30,077 nt of DNA from SZAS-79 sp038319115 (GCA_038319115.1 JBBQCV010000019.1:1-30077); one strand, 5' to 3'. Numbered from the stretch's first letter, positions 1 to 8,029 are shown. Numbers and translations: made by a program. The notes: a model not told the origin generated them from the sequence alone.

Positions 1-2269
1 GGTGCGCTGCTTGAGTCGCCTGGTCGTCCGCCTTGGCGCGCTCTGCGGCCTGCTGCGTGGCCTCCTTTTCGGCGAGCTCGCGGTCGCCTGCAAGGCGCGC
101 CGCTTCTGATTCGGCCTCGATCCGCTGCTGCGCGGCGTGCATTGCGGCGGCGTCTTCGGCGTGCCGCTGGCGCGCGGCTTCCAAGGCGCGCGTTTCGAGT
201 GCGGCCCGCTCGCGGGCAAGGGAGGTCTCGGAGAGATCTCCGGCCGCCTTTCCGGCCGACACTGCCCCGGCCGCACGCTCGGTCTCGATGCGAGCCTGCA
301 GCTCTGTAATGGCGCCCGCAATCGCGGCGCTCATCTCGGTCGCTTCCCGCGAATCGTGCACCGCATCCGAGGCCTCGGATTCCACTTGGATGCGCTGCTC
401 CAACGCAGCCATCGCGGCCGCTTCCTGCGACACGCGCAGCGTCCCGGCTGCGGCCAATTCCCTCTCGGACGTGGCCACTGATTCGGCCGCTCGCGCTGAG
501 GCCTCTTCCGCCTGGCGCTTGTCACTGGCTGCCTCGGCCAGGGCCTGTTCCGCGCGTGCTCGTTCCTGTGCTTGCTCAGCGAGCTGCACCTGCGCGTTGG
601 CGGCATCGCGGGCGGCCTTGGCGGCGGCCTGTTCGGCCTTGGCCCGCTCCTGCGCGAGGCGGGTGGCTTCGCGTTCGTCGGCCAGGCGCCGACCGGCGGT
701 CTCGAGGGCTTCGGTATCGCGCGCGGCCAGGTTCGCCGCAGTGGCGGCCAGCGCAGCCTCGGCGTTCTTGCGCTCGGCGGCAGTATCAGCAAGCGCCTTT
801 TCCGCAGCCAGGCGCTCTTCGGCGGCAGCAAGGGCCTTGGCTTTCTCTAGCTGCGCCTGCTGGGCGATGAAAGCCGCATCGGCTTCCGCCTTGGTGCGCT
901 CCGCAGCGGCCTGCGCCGCAGAGGCTTCCTCGGCGATGCGACGCTTGCTCAGGCCGAGAGCCTCGGCCTCGCGCGATGCTGCGGCCTCGGCCTTCTTGCG
1001 CGCGGCCTGCTGCGTGGAGACGTCCTTGGTGGCGGAGGCGAGCAGGTCGCGCTCCACTTTGAGGCGAGCCTGTTCGCTTGCAAGCGCGCTCGCGCGCGCT
1101 TCATCGGTGGCACGCATGCCTTGCACTGCCGCGGATTCCACGGCCTCTTGCTGGGCAATCTCGCGGGCAGCGGATGCGGGCGGAGGCGGGGGGGTCGGGG
1201 CCATGGTGGAGAAATCGAGGTCCAGCATGTCGCCAAGCGAATCGGAGTACGTTTCCTTGATCTTGCGAAAAGCCGGCAGGCACTTGCGGAACGCCTCCAC
1301 CATCGCGGGATCAAACTGCCTTCCCGAGCCGCGGACGATCTCGTCGGCCGCGAGGTCCACCGGCATCGGCTCGCGGTGGAACTGGGTCGCGGTCATGCCC
1401 TCGAAAGAATCAACCACCGCCATCACTCGTCCGGGCCAAGGGATGTCGCTGGCCTTCAGTCCGAAGGGGTAGCCACTGCCGTCCCAGCGCTCGTGGTGGG
1501 TCAGCGCAAGCGTGCGCGCCAGCTTGAGCAGCGGGTCGTCGTGTTCGCCGATGATTTCCGCGCCGATCTCCGGGTGCTGCTGCATCTGCGCGCGCTCGGG
1601 CGCGGTGAGCTTTTCGGCCTTGCGCAGGATCTGCGCCGGCACCCCGAGCTTGCCGATGTCGTGCAGCGGCGCCGCTTTCATCACGAGGTCGCACAGCGCG
1701 GCCTTGGCGCCGCTGGCCTCGGCGAGCGCGCGCGCATAGTGCCCGAGGCGCACCACGCGGTTCCCTACGGCCGAGGTCTCGTGGTATTCCATCGCGCGCC
1801 CCAGCCTGCGGATGAGCTGCAGGCGCGTCTGCTCGAGTTGGGTGGTGCGCGTGCGGATGATCTCGTCCTGCTGGCTGCGCCGGTTGATGAGCTCCACATG
1901 TGCCCGGATGCGCGCGGCCAGCACCGGCGGGTTGATCGGCTTGGCGAAATAGTCGATCGCGCCGAGCTGGAACCCCTGCACGACGTCGCGTGCTTCGTCG
2001 CGCGAGGTGAGGAAGATGACCGGGGTGTCGCTCAGCGCGGGGCTGGCTCTCAGCGCGCGGCACACGTCGTAGCCGCTGGGGCCCGGCATGTCGACGTCGA
2101 GCAGGATCAGGTCCGGACGGGGCGCCTGGAAGGCGGTCTTGAGGGCGGCTCGCCCGTCCATTGCAAAAGCCACGTCGTAGTCCTTGCCCAGCGTGACCTT
2201 GAGGAGCGCAAGGATGTCCTCGGAGTCGTCAACCGCAAGGATGCGGAATTTAGCGTCGGGGCCTGGCAT
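1..2269 (-). CDS. Response regulator: REC + HD-GYP + long Ala-rich coiled coil (partial)
   Basis: Reading the minus strand from the ATG at 2269 gives at least 756 codons with no stop before the left edge, so the C-terminus is missing. Residues ~8-125 are a REC receiver: acidic pair DD at 14-15, phospho-acceptor Asp in LLDVDMPG (~58) and Lys in FAKP (~110). Residues ~150-340 are an HD-GYP domain, normally a cyclic-di-GMP phosphodiesterase, with HDIGK at 203-207 and HHERWDGSGYP at 258-268. The usual His of the GxH-xxR stretch is Arg (GNRVVR, ~171), so one metal ligand may be absent. After a Pro run (~358-364) come almost 390 residues of Ala/Glu/Arg/Gln heptad-like sequence, clearly coiled coil. 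No strong Shine-Dalgarno precedes the ATG. It is probably a cytoplasmic c-di-GMP response regulator. Enzyme activity and the role of the coil are unknown. Confidence 0.85.
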   Translation of the reverse strand, partial: MPGPDAKFRILAVDDSEDILALLKVTLGKDYDVAFAMDGRAALKTAFQAPRPDLILLDVDMPGPSGYDVCRALRASPALSDTPVIFLTSRDEARDVVQGFQLGAIDYFAKPINPPVLAARIRAHVELINRRSQQDEIIRTRTTQLEQTRLQLIRRLGRAMEYHETSAVGNRVVRLGHYARALAEASGAKAALCDLVMKAAPLHDIGKLGVPAQILRKAEKLTAPERAQMQQHPEIGAEIIGEHDDPLLKLARTLALTHHERWDGSGYPFGLKASDIPWPGRVMAVVDSFEGMTATQFHREPMPVDLAADEIVRGSGRQFDPAMVEAFRKCLPAFRKIKETYSDSLGDMLDLDFSTMAPTPPPPPASAAREIAQQEAVESAAVQGMRATDEARASALASEQARLKVERDLLASATKDVSTQQAARKKAEAAASREAEALGLSKRRIAEEASAAQAAAERTKAEADAAFIAQQAQLEKAKALAAAEERLAAEKALADTAAERKNAEAALAATAANLAARDTEALETAGRRLADEREATRLAQERAKAEQAAAKAARDAANAQVQLAEQAQERARAEQALAEAASDKRQAEEASARAAESVATSERELAAAGTLRVSQEAAAMAALEQRIQVESEASDAVHDSREATEMSAAIAGAITELQARIETERAAGAVSAGKAAGDLSETSLARERAALETRALEAARQRHAEDAAAMHAAQQRIEAESEAARLAGDRELAEKEATQQAAERAKADDQATQAAH

Positions 2270-2389
2270 GAGCCGCAGTTTACCGGTCGAGGGGGCCGCG
2301 TGGCGCATTCAGGCCAATTGGGCGCTTGGCGCGCGGCTGACATATTTTGACGGTCGGCCCGCTGGCCGCCAGCGTGCGCGCCCGCACCC

Positions 2390-3763
2390 CTAGCCGCCGC
2401 GCAAGGCCTCCGGGAGCGGCACATCGGGCGATTGTCGGTGCAGGCGGCGCCACGCCTCCTGCACCGCAACTTGTGCATTGGCCACCACCTCGCGCTCGTC
2501 CATGCAGATGACCTTGCCCTCCAGCATGAGGAATTCGCCGTCGACCATGACCGAATCGACCACGCCCGGATGGCCGTAATGGACGATGTTCGAAACGAGG
2601 TTGATGGCCGGCCGAAGGCTTGGATGGTCGAGGTTGATGAGCGTGAGGTCGGCCCTCTTGCCTGGCTCGATGGAGCCGAAGTCCACCAGCCTGCCGAGTG
2701 ACTCGGCCCCATTGCGGGTTGCGCAATCCAGCAACGCCTGCGGCCCGGGCTCGATGCCGCCGCCCCGGCTGCCCCGGTGCACGATGCTGCCTATCGTCAT
2801 CGCCTGGAACATGTCCTCGGTCATGTTGTCGGTGCCCAGAGCGATGTTCACCCCGGCATCCATGGTGCGCGCCACCGGCGCCTGGTGGGGGCCTCGACGC
2901 GAACTGTTGGCGGGGCAGTGCGCCATGTGCACGCCATTGCGCGCGAGCAGGTCCACGTCATCGGGTGTGCAGTAGGTCCAGTGCGCGCCGACCACATCCG
3001 GCCCGAGCCAGCCGTTGCGCTCGAGGTACTGGGCGGGCGTGCAGCCGGCATAGCGCAGCACCTGTGCGACCTCCTGGCGGCTCTGCGCCATGTGGACGGT
3101 GCGACGCAGGCCGTGCTTCTCGTGCAGGTCGTTGAGCTGCCGCAGCATCCAGGGCGAGCAGTTGTCCGGCGCGTGCGCGGCGACCTGGCACATCACACGG
3201 CCCTCGTGGGTATCGTGGAAACGGGCGATGAGTTCGCGCTCGCGCTCGAGGAAGGTCTCGCCCCAGGACTGGTCGAACTCGTAGACCCCGGAGCGGATCT
3301 TGAGCGTCAGCGCGTCGGCGCAGTTCTCGCTGAAATACAGCCGCATCCCGGTGGCGGCCATGGCGCCGGCATAGTTCACCACGTGGCGAAATGGCTCCAC
3401 CAGCGTGGTGGTTCCCGAGCGGATCGCCTCGAGGCAGCCGAGCAGGGAGATCGCCTCGCGCTCTTCAGGATTCATGGCGAAGCTGATCGGGGTCATGTAG
3501 CCGTAGATCGCTTCGGCGCCCATGTCCTCCACCGTGCCGCGCAGCGCGAGCAGCAGCACATGGGTATGCGCATTGACGATGCCCGGCAGGATCGCCTTGC
3601 CGCGTGCGTCGATGCCCGGCAGGTGGGGATTGAGCCCGGCGATCTCGCCGCTGGGCCCGATGGCCTTGATGCGGCCGCCTTCGACCACCACGCCGGTGTT
3701 GTGCAGCACGCGCCGCTCGGCGTCGCAGGTGACCACGGTGGCATTGAGGAATTTGAGGTCCAC
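2390..3763 (-). CDS. TRZ/ATZ-family metal-dependent amidohydrolase
   Basis: 457-residue protein of the cytosine deaminase-like/TRZ-ATZ amidohydrolase family, which hydrolyses C-N or C-Cl bonds on purine, pyrimidine or triazine-like substrates in the cytoplasm. Metal-site motifs seen are NAHTH (His66, His68), VHMAQ (His224), GAHWTYC (His261) and GTDNM (Asp312), in family order and spacing. The HxxE glutamate usual in the deaminases is Gln227. The GTG start at 3763 is chosen because AAGGA lies 5 nt upstream and the family N-terminal beta strand begins right after; a longer reading upstream would overlap the neighbouring ureohydrolase gene. It lies 11 nt downstream of that gene's stop, so the two are surely cotranscribed. 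Substrate not assignable; chlorohydrolase, deaminase or amidase are all possible. Confidence 0.88.
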   Translation of the reverse strand: MDLKFLNATVVTCDAERRVLHNTGVVVEGGRIKAIGPSGEIAGLNPHLPGIDARGKAILPGIVNAHTHVLLLALRGTVEDMGAEAIYGYMTPISFAMNPEEREAISLLGCLEAIRSGTTTLVEPFRHVVNYAGAMAATGMRLYFSENCADALTLKIRSGVYEFDQSWGETFLERERELIARFHDTHEGRVMCQVAAHAPDNCSPWMLRQLNDLHEKHGLRRTVHMAQSRQEVAQVLRYAGCTPAQYLERNGWLGPDVVGAHWTYCTPDDVDLLARNGVHMAHCPANSSRRGPHQAPVARTMDAGVNIALGTDNMTEDMFQAMTIGSIVHRGSRGGGIEPGPQALLDCATRNGAESLGRLVDFGSIEPGKRADLTLINLDHPSLRPAINLVSNIVHYGHPGVVDSVMVDGEFLMLEGKVICMDEREVVANAQVAVQEAWRRLHRQSPDVPLPEALRGG

Positions 3764-3774
3764 GATGTTCCTTG

Positions 3775-4830
3775 TCAGCGTTGCCCGGCCAGCACCCGGC
3801 CGGCCAGCAGGTACATGATCATGTAGACGATGGTGCGGTAGATGACGGCCGAGCCCGGCGCGATGCAGATGAACGACAACCCGGCGAGTCCACGCAGCCC
3901 CACTTCGTGCGCGATGCGGATCGCCTCGAAGTCGGTCATGCCGATCGGCTCGGCCAGTTCGCCCAGCAGGTCGCCGGGCGCGGGTCCCGCGCCGCCCATG
4001 ACATCCATGTCGAAGTGCGCATAGACCGCAGCGCTGCCAGCGTAGGCGTGACCGATCTCGCGGCACAGGCCCTCAATGCCGAGCTCGGTGCGCACCTTCC
4101 ACATCGGGTAGAAATGCGCGCCGCGCCGGATGTAGCCACGCACGAGTTCCTTTTTCTCGAGCATGCCGCGCTCGCCGATCTCCACCAGGTGCGGCACGCT
4201 GAAATTGGGGTGGAACTCGTAGGTCTTGGCTTTCCAGCTGCCGCTCCCGGCGATGCGCGGATCCTGCGTCAGGCGGTCGATGGCCGCCGAATCCCAGTGC
4301 GTGTCGAGGCTGACCATTCCCACCGGGCCGCGGGTGCGTTCGGCGATCGGCTTGGCGATCGCGTACGAGCCGCAGGGTGAATTCTGCCCGATCACGATTG
4401 GTATGGCGCCCGCATCCAGCGCGGCATTCACCTTGTCCTCGACGGCCGCTTGCGCGCGCAGGATGTTCTCCGGGGTGGGGTTGAAATTGGATTCCTCGGG
4501 AATCTCGGCGTCACCGAAGTCCACTACCTTCATGTGCTCGAATACGTCGAGATCGAAGTCCTGGATGTAGCCCGATGGATAGCGCGCCGATTGCTGGCGC
4601 ACGCGCTTGGGACCGGCCAGCCATTCGCTCGCCGGCACCCCCGCGTAACGGCCACCCGCGTTGGCGACGTACGGCGCGCCGATGATCGCCGCGCCGGCGC
4701 CCGCGAGGTCGGCGGCGGTCCGCGCATGCGGCAGGCCCATGAAGGTGGGGGTGTCGGGCGCAAGCATTGGGAGGTCGCGGCCCTTGATGCGATGGCCGGC
4801 GCTGATCTCGCTCCACTCTGGATAGGTCAC
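3775..4830 (-). CDS. Ureohydrolase (arginase/agmatinase)-like protein with altered metal motif
   Basis: 351-residue protein with the arginase/agmatinase/formiminoglutamase fold signature. Family members use two Mn (or Ni) ions to hydrolyse a guanidino or formimino group, usually releasing urea. SLDTHWD (174-180) is the intact DxHxD ligand motif, and FDMD (273-276) supplies the last two Asp ligands. The first motif, normally GGDHS with a His ligand, reads GQNSP (148-152), so the His is replaced by Ser. After FDMD the usual DP is also replaced (VMGGAGPAPG). The GTG at 4830 has AGGAG 9 nt upstream; a GTG at 4854 in the same frame has no visible ribosome site. First gene of a two-gene minus-strand operon with the amidohydrolase, divergent from a RidA-type gene. 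Most likely a hydrolase of an unusual guanidino compound, possibly with a different metal centre. Confidence 0.82.
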   Translation of the reverse strand: MTYPEWSEISAGHRIKGRDLPMLAPDTPTFMGLPHARTAADLAGAGAAIIGAPYVANAGGRYAGVPASEWLAGPKRVRQQSARYPSGYIQDFDLDVFEHMKVVDFGDAEIPEESNFNPTPENILRAQAAVEDKVNAALDAGAIPIVIGQNSPCGSYAIAKPIAERTRGPVGMVSLDTHWDSAAIDRLTQDPRIAGSGSWKAKTYEFHPNFSVPHLVEIGERGMLEKKELVRGYIRRGAHFYPMWKVRTELGIEGLCREIGHAYAGSAAVYAHFDMDVMGGAGPAPGDLLGELAEPIGMTDFEAIRIAHEVGLRGLAGLSFICIAPGSAVIYRTIVYMIMYLLAGRVLAGQR

Positions 4831-4883
4831 CGGCGCTTGCTCCTGCGGTTGCACATCGCCCGGGGTTGCAGCAAGCTTCGATG

Positions 4884-5300
4884 ATGCCTCACATCCGCCA
4901 CCGCCTGCACAACGTGCAGAACCAGCACCCCGAGCGCACCATCCAGGCCGATTTCTGCGGTGCGGTCGTCGCGGGCAAGCGCATCTTCCTGCGTGGCCAG
5001 ACCGGCTACACCATGCATCCGACGGACCGCAGGTTCATGGGGCTGGGCGATGCCGCCGCCCAGGCGGAGCAAGCCATGCAGAACGTGCGCCAGCTGCTCG
5101 AGGAAACGGGGGCGCGGCTGGAGGATCTCTGCCGCATCAAGGTGTGGGTCGTCGACAGGGCTTACCTGGCGCCGGTGATGCAGGTCGTGGGTCGGCACCT
5201 GCAGGGCATCCGGGTCGTCTCTTCCGAGGTCATCATCGACGGCCTCGCGCGGCCGGAAATGCTCATGGAGATCGACGCTGACGCCATCCGGGAGGACTGA
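4884..5300 (+). CDS. RidA/YjgF-family protein (copy 1)
   Basis: 138-residue RidA (YjgF/YER057c/UK114) family protein. Archetypal members are trimeric enamine/imine deaminases in the cytosol. Family features are FLRGQTG (central strand), AQAEQAMQNVRQLLEETGA (helix) and the C-terminal PEMLMEID strand. The catalytic Arg of archetypal RidA, expected just before the last strands (PxRxxV-like), appears replaced (RVVSSEVII), which suggests a non-archetypal Rid subgroup. The ATG at 4884 is preferred because the paralogue at 5728 begins with the same MPHIR; the in-frame TTG at 4866 and ATG at 4881 are alternatives and no strong ribosome site decides. It diverges from the ureohydrolase and converges with its own paralogue, 14 nt away. 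Probably clears a reactive intermediate of the neighbouring catabolism or acts directly in it. Confidence 0.85.
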   Translation: MPHIRHRLHNVQNQHPERTIQADFCGAVVAGKRIFLRGQTGYTMHPTDRRFMGLGDAAAQAEQAMQNVRQLLEETGARLEDLCRIKVWVVDRAYLAPVMQVVGRHLQGIRVVSSEVIIDGLARPEMLMEIDADAIRED

Positions 5301-5314
5301 CGCGCGACCAAGGC

Positions 5315-5728
5315 TCATTCGCCCTCGGGGATCATCGCCTCGACGTCGATCTCCATGAGCATTTCCGGCATGGCGAGCCCGCGCACGATGATTCCCGTTC
5401 CGCACGGGTGGATGCCCTTGAGGTGGCGGCCGATCACGTTGTAGACAGCTTCCCGGTGCGCGCGGTCGGTGATGTAGGTAGTGAGCTTGCAGATGTGCTC
5501 CAAGCGCGAGCCGGCCTCTTCGAGCAGCACCTTCACGTTGGAAATGGCCTGCTCGGCCTGCGCGCCGGGGTCGCCGGCACCGACGAAGCGGTTTTCGAGG
5601 TCGAGGCCCGTCTGGCCGCGAATGAAGATCGTGCGCCCGGCGCGCACCACCATGCACATGTCGTTGTCCATCGTGGCGCCGCGGTAGACCTCGCGCGTGT
5701 TGAACTTGCGCAGGCGAATGTGTGGCAT
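5315..5728 (-). CDS. RidA/YjgF-family protein (copy 2)
   Basis: 137-residue second RidA-family protein. It shares with copy 1 the MPHIR start, FIRGQTG, the AQAEQAISNVKVLLEEAG helix and PEMLMEID, so the two are clear paralogues, though well diverged. The residue expected to be the catalytic Arg is again not obvious (HPCGTGIIV). The ATG at 5728 is set by AAAGGAG 8 nt upstream; a longer in-frame reading to 5911 would run into the DUF1028 gene. The gene is convergent with copy 1 and divergent from the DUF1028/transporter operon, with only 51 nt between the two starts. An inverted repeat CGAATG-N5-CATTCG (5715-5731) covers its start codon. Likely cytosolic trimer; it may form a heterotrimer with copy 1, which is only a guess. 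Confidence 0.87.
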   Translation of the reverse strand: MPHIRLRKFNTREVYRGATMDNDMCMVVRAGRTIFIRGQTGLDLENRFVGAGDPGAQAEQAISNVKVLLEEAGSRLEHICKLTTYITDRAHREAVYNVIGRHLKGIHPCGTGIIVRGLAMPEMLMEIDVEAMIPEGE

Positions 5729-5731
5729 TCG
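5715..5731. promoter_or_regulatory. Candidate operator, inverted repeat over the RidA-2 start
   Basis: CGAATG-N5-CATTCG is a perfect 6-bp inverted repeat with a 5-nt spacer. It overlaps the RidA copy 2 start codon and lies about 12 nt upstream of the sigma-54-type -24 element of the divergent operon. It could bind a dimeric regulator, or it could be chance, because half of it is coding sequence. Confidence 0.25.
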
Positions 5732-5742
5732 GTGGGCTCCTT

Positions 5743-5758
5743 TGGCATGATGCTTGCA
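5743..5758 (+). promoter_or_regulatory. Sigma-54 (RpoN) -24/-12 promoter for the DUF1028-ABC operon
   Basis: TGGCATGATGCTTGCA matches the RpoN consensus TGGCACG-N4-TTGCA at 11 of 12 defined bases, with the required GG-N10-GC spacing. The predicted start site near 5769 lies just before the AAGGGA ribosome site (5771-5776) of the DUF1028 gene, giving a very short leader. RpoN control would fit nitrogen-source use by the operon. An activator site was not identified. Confidence 0.6.
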
Positions 5759-5779
5759 AGTCCCAACTATAAGGGAAAA

Positions 5780-6439
5780 ATGACTTATTCCATCGCAGCC
5801 CGATGCCCGCGCAGCGGGATGTTCGGCGTAGCCGTCACGACTTCGAGCATCGCGGTGGGCGGCCGCTGTGCGTTCGTGCGCGCAGGCGTTGGCGCTGTGC
5901 TCACGCAGCACCGCACCGACCCGCGGCTGGGACCGCGCGGGCTCGACTTCATGCAGGGTGGCCTGTCAGCCAGGGCGGCGATCGACGCGCTCACGCGCGA
6001 CGACCCGGCCATCGGCTGGCGTCAGCTGCTGGCCGTAGACACACAGGGGAATACGGCGTGGTTCCATGGCGATCGCATCAAGTCGGTGCATTCGGCCCAT
6101 ACGGGTGCGGGGTGCGTCGCTGCCGGCAACATCCTCCGCTCTAACGGCGTGACCGAGGCGATGGTCGAAGCGTTCGAGGCGGATGCCTCCCTTGCGCTGC
6201 CCGAGCGGTTGTTGCGCGCCATGGAGGCGGGCCATGCCGCCGGCGGCGAGCCCAAGCAGGTCAAGTCCGCGGCGTTGCTCGTGGCAGACACCGAAAGCTT
6301 TCCGTATGTGGACCTGCGCGTGGATTACGACCCCAGGCCCCTCGAGCAATTGCGCTGGCTGTGGGAAATCTACGAACCATCTGCGAAAACATATGTTGCG
6401 CGTGCCGTCGACCCGGATTCCGTGCCGGGCGCAGGCTGA
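5780..6439 (+). CDS. DUF1028 family protein
   Basis: 219-residue DUF1028 protein (Ntn-hydrolase-like family of unknown function). The family N-terminus is clear: MTYSIAARCPRSGMFGVAV, then GVGAVLTQHRTDPRLGPRGL, with LLAVDTQGNTAWFHG in the middle and a CVAAGNIL segment followed by a helical part. The ATG at 5780 has AAGGGA 3 nt upstream and sits directly after a probable sigma-54 promoter; a longer in-frame extension runs antisense to RidA copy 2 and is rejected. It is the first gene of an operon, 27 nt ahead of a peptide-type binding protein. DUF1028 genes are often found next to peptide transporters and RidA genes, which suggests, but does not prove, a peptide- or amide-cleaving role. No signal peptide seen, so cytoplasmic. 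Confidence 0.88.
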   Translation: MTYSIAARCPRSGMFGVAVTTSSIAVGGRCAFVRAGVGAVLTQHRTDPRLGPRGLDFMQGGLSARAAIDALTRDDPAIGWRQLLAVDTQGNTAWFHGDRIKSVHSAHTGAGCVAAGNILRSNGVTEAMVEAFEADASLALPERLLRAMEAGHAAGGEPKQVKSAALLVADTESFPYVDLRVDYDPRPLEQLRWLWEIYEPSAKTYVARAVDPDSVPGAG

Positions 6440-6466
6440 GTTAATCTGGATCCAAGGGGAATCAAA

Positions 6467-7999
6467 ATGAAAACCACAGTATCGCGGCCGCTGGCCGTCA
6501 GGACCTCGGGCAGGATTGCGGCCACGCTTGCGATCGCGGCAGCCTTGGCCGCGTTCACGCCGGGGAGCGCTACGGCCAAGGGCACGCTGCGCGCCACGAT
6601 CAGCACCAGCCTCAACCAGCTCGATCCCGCGCGCCATACCATCGGCGACGAGTACATCTACGGGGTGCTGGTGTTCGGGGGGCTGGTCGCCATCGACGAG
6701 AACCTCAAGTACCGGGGCGAACTCGCCGAGCGCTGGGAGGCGAGCGAAGACCTCAAGACATGGACGTTCTACCTGCGCAAGGGCGTGCGCTTCCACCATG
6801 GCAAGGAATTCGGCTCCGACGACGTGGTGGCGACTTTCAAGCACATCGCCGACCCGGCCACCGGGTCGAGCGGCCGCACGCACATGGACCTGATCGAATC
6901 CTTCGAGCCGCTGGACAAGCACACGGTCCGCTTCAAGCTGAAGATCCCGTATTCGGGTTTCGCCGAGATCATGGTGGAGCGACAGCTCAAGATCGTTCCC
7001 GCCGACCGCATGGACAAGCTCTCGACCGAGCCCAGCGGCACCGGCCCGTTCAAGTTCAAGTCGTTCACGCCGGGCGACCGGTTGGAACTCGTGAAGAACC
7101 CGGACTATTACGAGAAAGGGTTGCCCAAGCTCGACGGCGTGGTGTTCAGGATCATGCCCGAGAATGCTTCCCGTGTTGCCGCGCTCGAGGCCGGTGACAT
7201 CGACCTCATGTGGAACCTGCCGCTCGAGTCGATCGACAAGATGAAGACCAACCCGAAGATCACCGTCGACGAGGTGCCGACCTCGACCTGGGACGGGATC
7301 GTGATGAACAACAAGGCCAAGCCTTTCGACGACGTGCGCGTCCGGCGCGCGGTGCTGCTCGCGCTCGACAAGGCGCAGCTCGCCCAGTTCGCCGTATTCG
7401 GCCATGGCATCCCGACCCACACGCCGATCTCGCCGCGCCATCCCTATTACAACAAGCAGCTTTCGCTCAAGCAGGACATCCCGGCGGCGAAGAAGCTGCT
7501 GGCTGAGGCGGGCTACCCGAACGGCTTCAAGATCGTGCTGCATACGCCGGTGGGCAGGCCCACGCGCGAGCGCATGGGCGTGGCGGTCCAGCAGATGCTG
7601 CGCCAGGTCGGCATCGAGGTCGAAGTGCAGCGCATGCCCTACAACCGCTTCCAGACCGAGGTCTCGGGTAAGTCGCCGTTCTACATGGACGGCTACTTCA
7701 CCCGCCCCTCCATCGATACCTCGACCTACCCGTGGTACCACAGCAGCGGTTCGTGGAATGCGCGCATGTGGCATTTCTCCAGCAAGCGCATCGACGACGT
7801 GCTCGACCGCGCGCGCGTGACCAAGGACGATAAGGAACGCATGCGGCTGTACCAGGAGTTCCAGGCCTATGCGGTGGAGGACGTGCCGGGCGTTATCGCT
7901 TACGTGATGAACTTCGCCAACGCCTACAAGAAGACGGTGAAGGGGTTCCGCACCCACCCGTACCTCTGGCTCGACCTGCGCAATACCACCATCGACTGA
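6467..7999 (+). CDS. ABC transporter substrate-binding protein, peptide/nickel (DppA/OppA) type
   Basis: 510-residue family 5 extracellular solute-binding protein. Residues 1-38 are a Sec signal peptide: basic start, hydrophobic IAATLAIAAALAAF and a cleavage-like ATAKG. The mature part has the family traits: tiling LNQLDPARH, the AERWEASEDLKTWTFYLRKGVRFHHG segment characteristic of the family, the DDVVATFKHI helix and the SGTGPFKFKSFTPGD segment. AAGGGGA lies 7 nt before the ATG. It is the periplasmic receptor of the importer encoded directly downstream. Homologues bind dipeptides, oligopeptides, glutathione, opines and other ligands, so the ligand is open. The DUF1028, RidA and hydrolase neighbours favour a nitrogenous compound. 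Confidence 0.93.
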   Translation: MKTTVSRPLAVRTSGRIAATLAIAAALAAFTPGSATAKGTLRATISTSLNQLDPARHTIGDEYIYGVLVFGGLVAIDENLKYRGELAERWEASEDLKTWTFYLRKGVRFHHGKEFGSDDVVATFKHIADPATGSSGRTHMDLIESFEPLDKHTVRFKLKIPYSGFAEIMVERQLKIVPADRMDKLSTEPSGTGPFKFKSFTPGDRLELVKNPDYYEKGLPKLDGVVFRIMPENASRVAALEAGDIDLMWNLPLESIDKMKTNPKITVDEVPTSTWDGIVMNNKAKPFDDVRVRRAVLLALDKAQLAQFAVFGHGIPTHTPISPRHPYYNKQLSLKQDIPAAKKLLAEAGYPNGFKIVLHTPVGRPTRERMGVAVQQMLRQVGIEVEVQRMPYNRFQTEVSGKSPFYMDGYFTRPSIDTSTYPWYHSSGSWNARMWHFSSKRIDDVLDRARVTKDDKERMRLYQEFQAYAVEDVPGVIAYVMNFANAYKKTVKGFRTHPYLWLDLRNTTID

Positions 8000-8029
8000 G
8001 CGGGTGCGCGGTCACCGAGTGACGACCGC

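Noticed and set aside
33..1472. 479-codon plus-strand open frame rich in Ala, Ser, Arg and Cys
   Set aside because: It is the antisense of the coiled-coil region of the HD-GYP regulator. GC-rich Ala/Glu heptads on one strand leave the other strand open, and the product looks like no protein family.
3764..4066. In-frame N-terminal extension of the TRZ/ATZ amidohydrolase
   Set aside because: It lies inside the ureohydrolase gene. The GTG at 3763 has its own AAGGA and begins the family fold.
5408..5779. In-frame 124-codon extension of the DUF1028 gene
   Set aside because: It runs antisense through RidA copy 2 and through the sigma-54 promoter. The DUF1028 N-terminus begins exactly at 5780.
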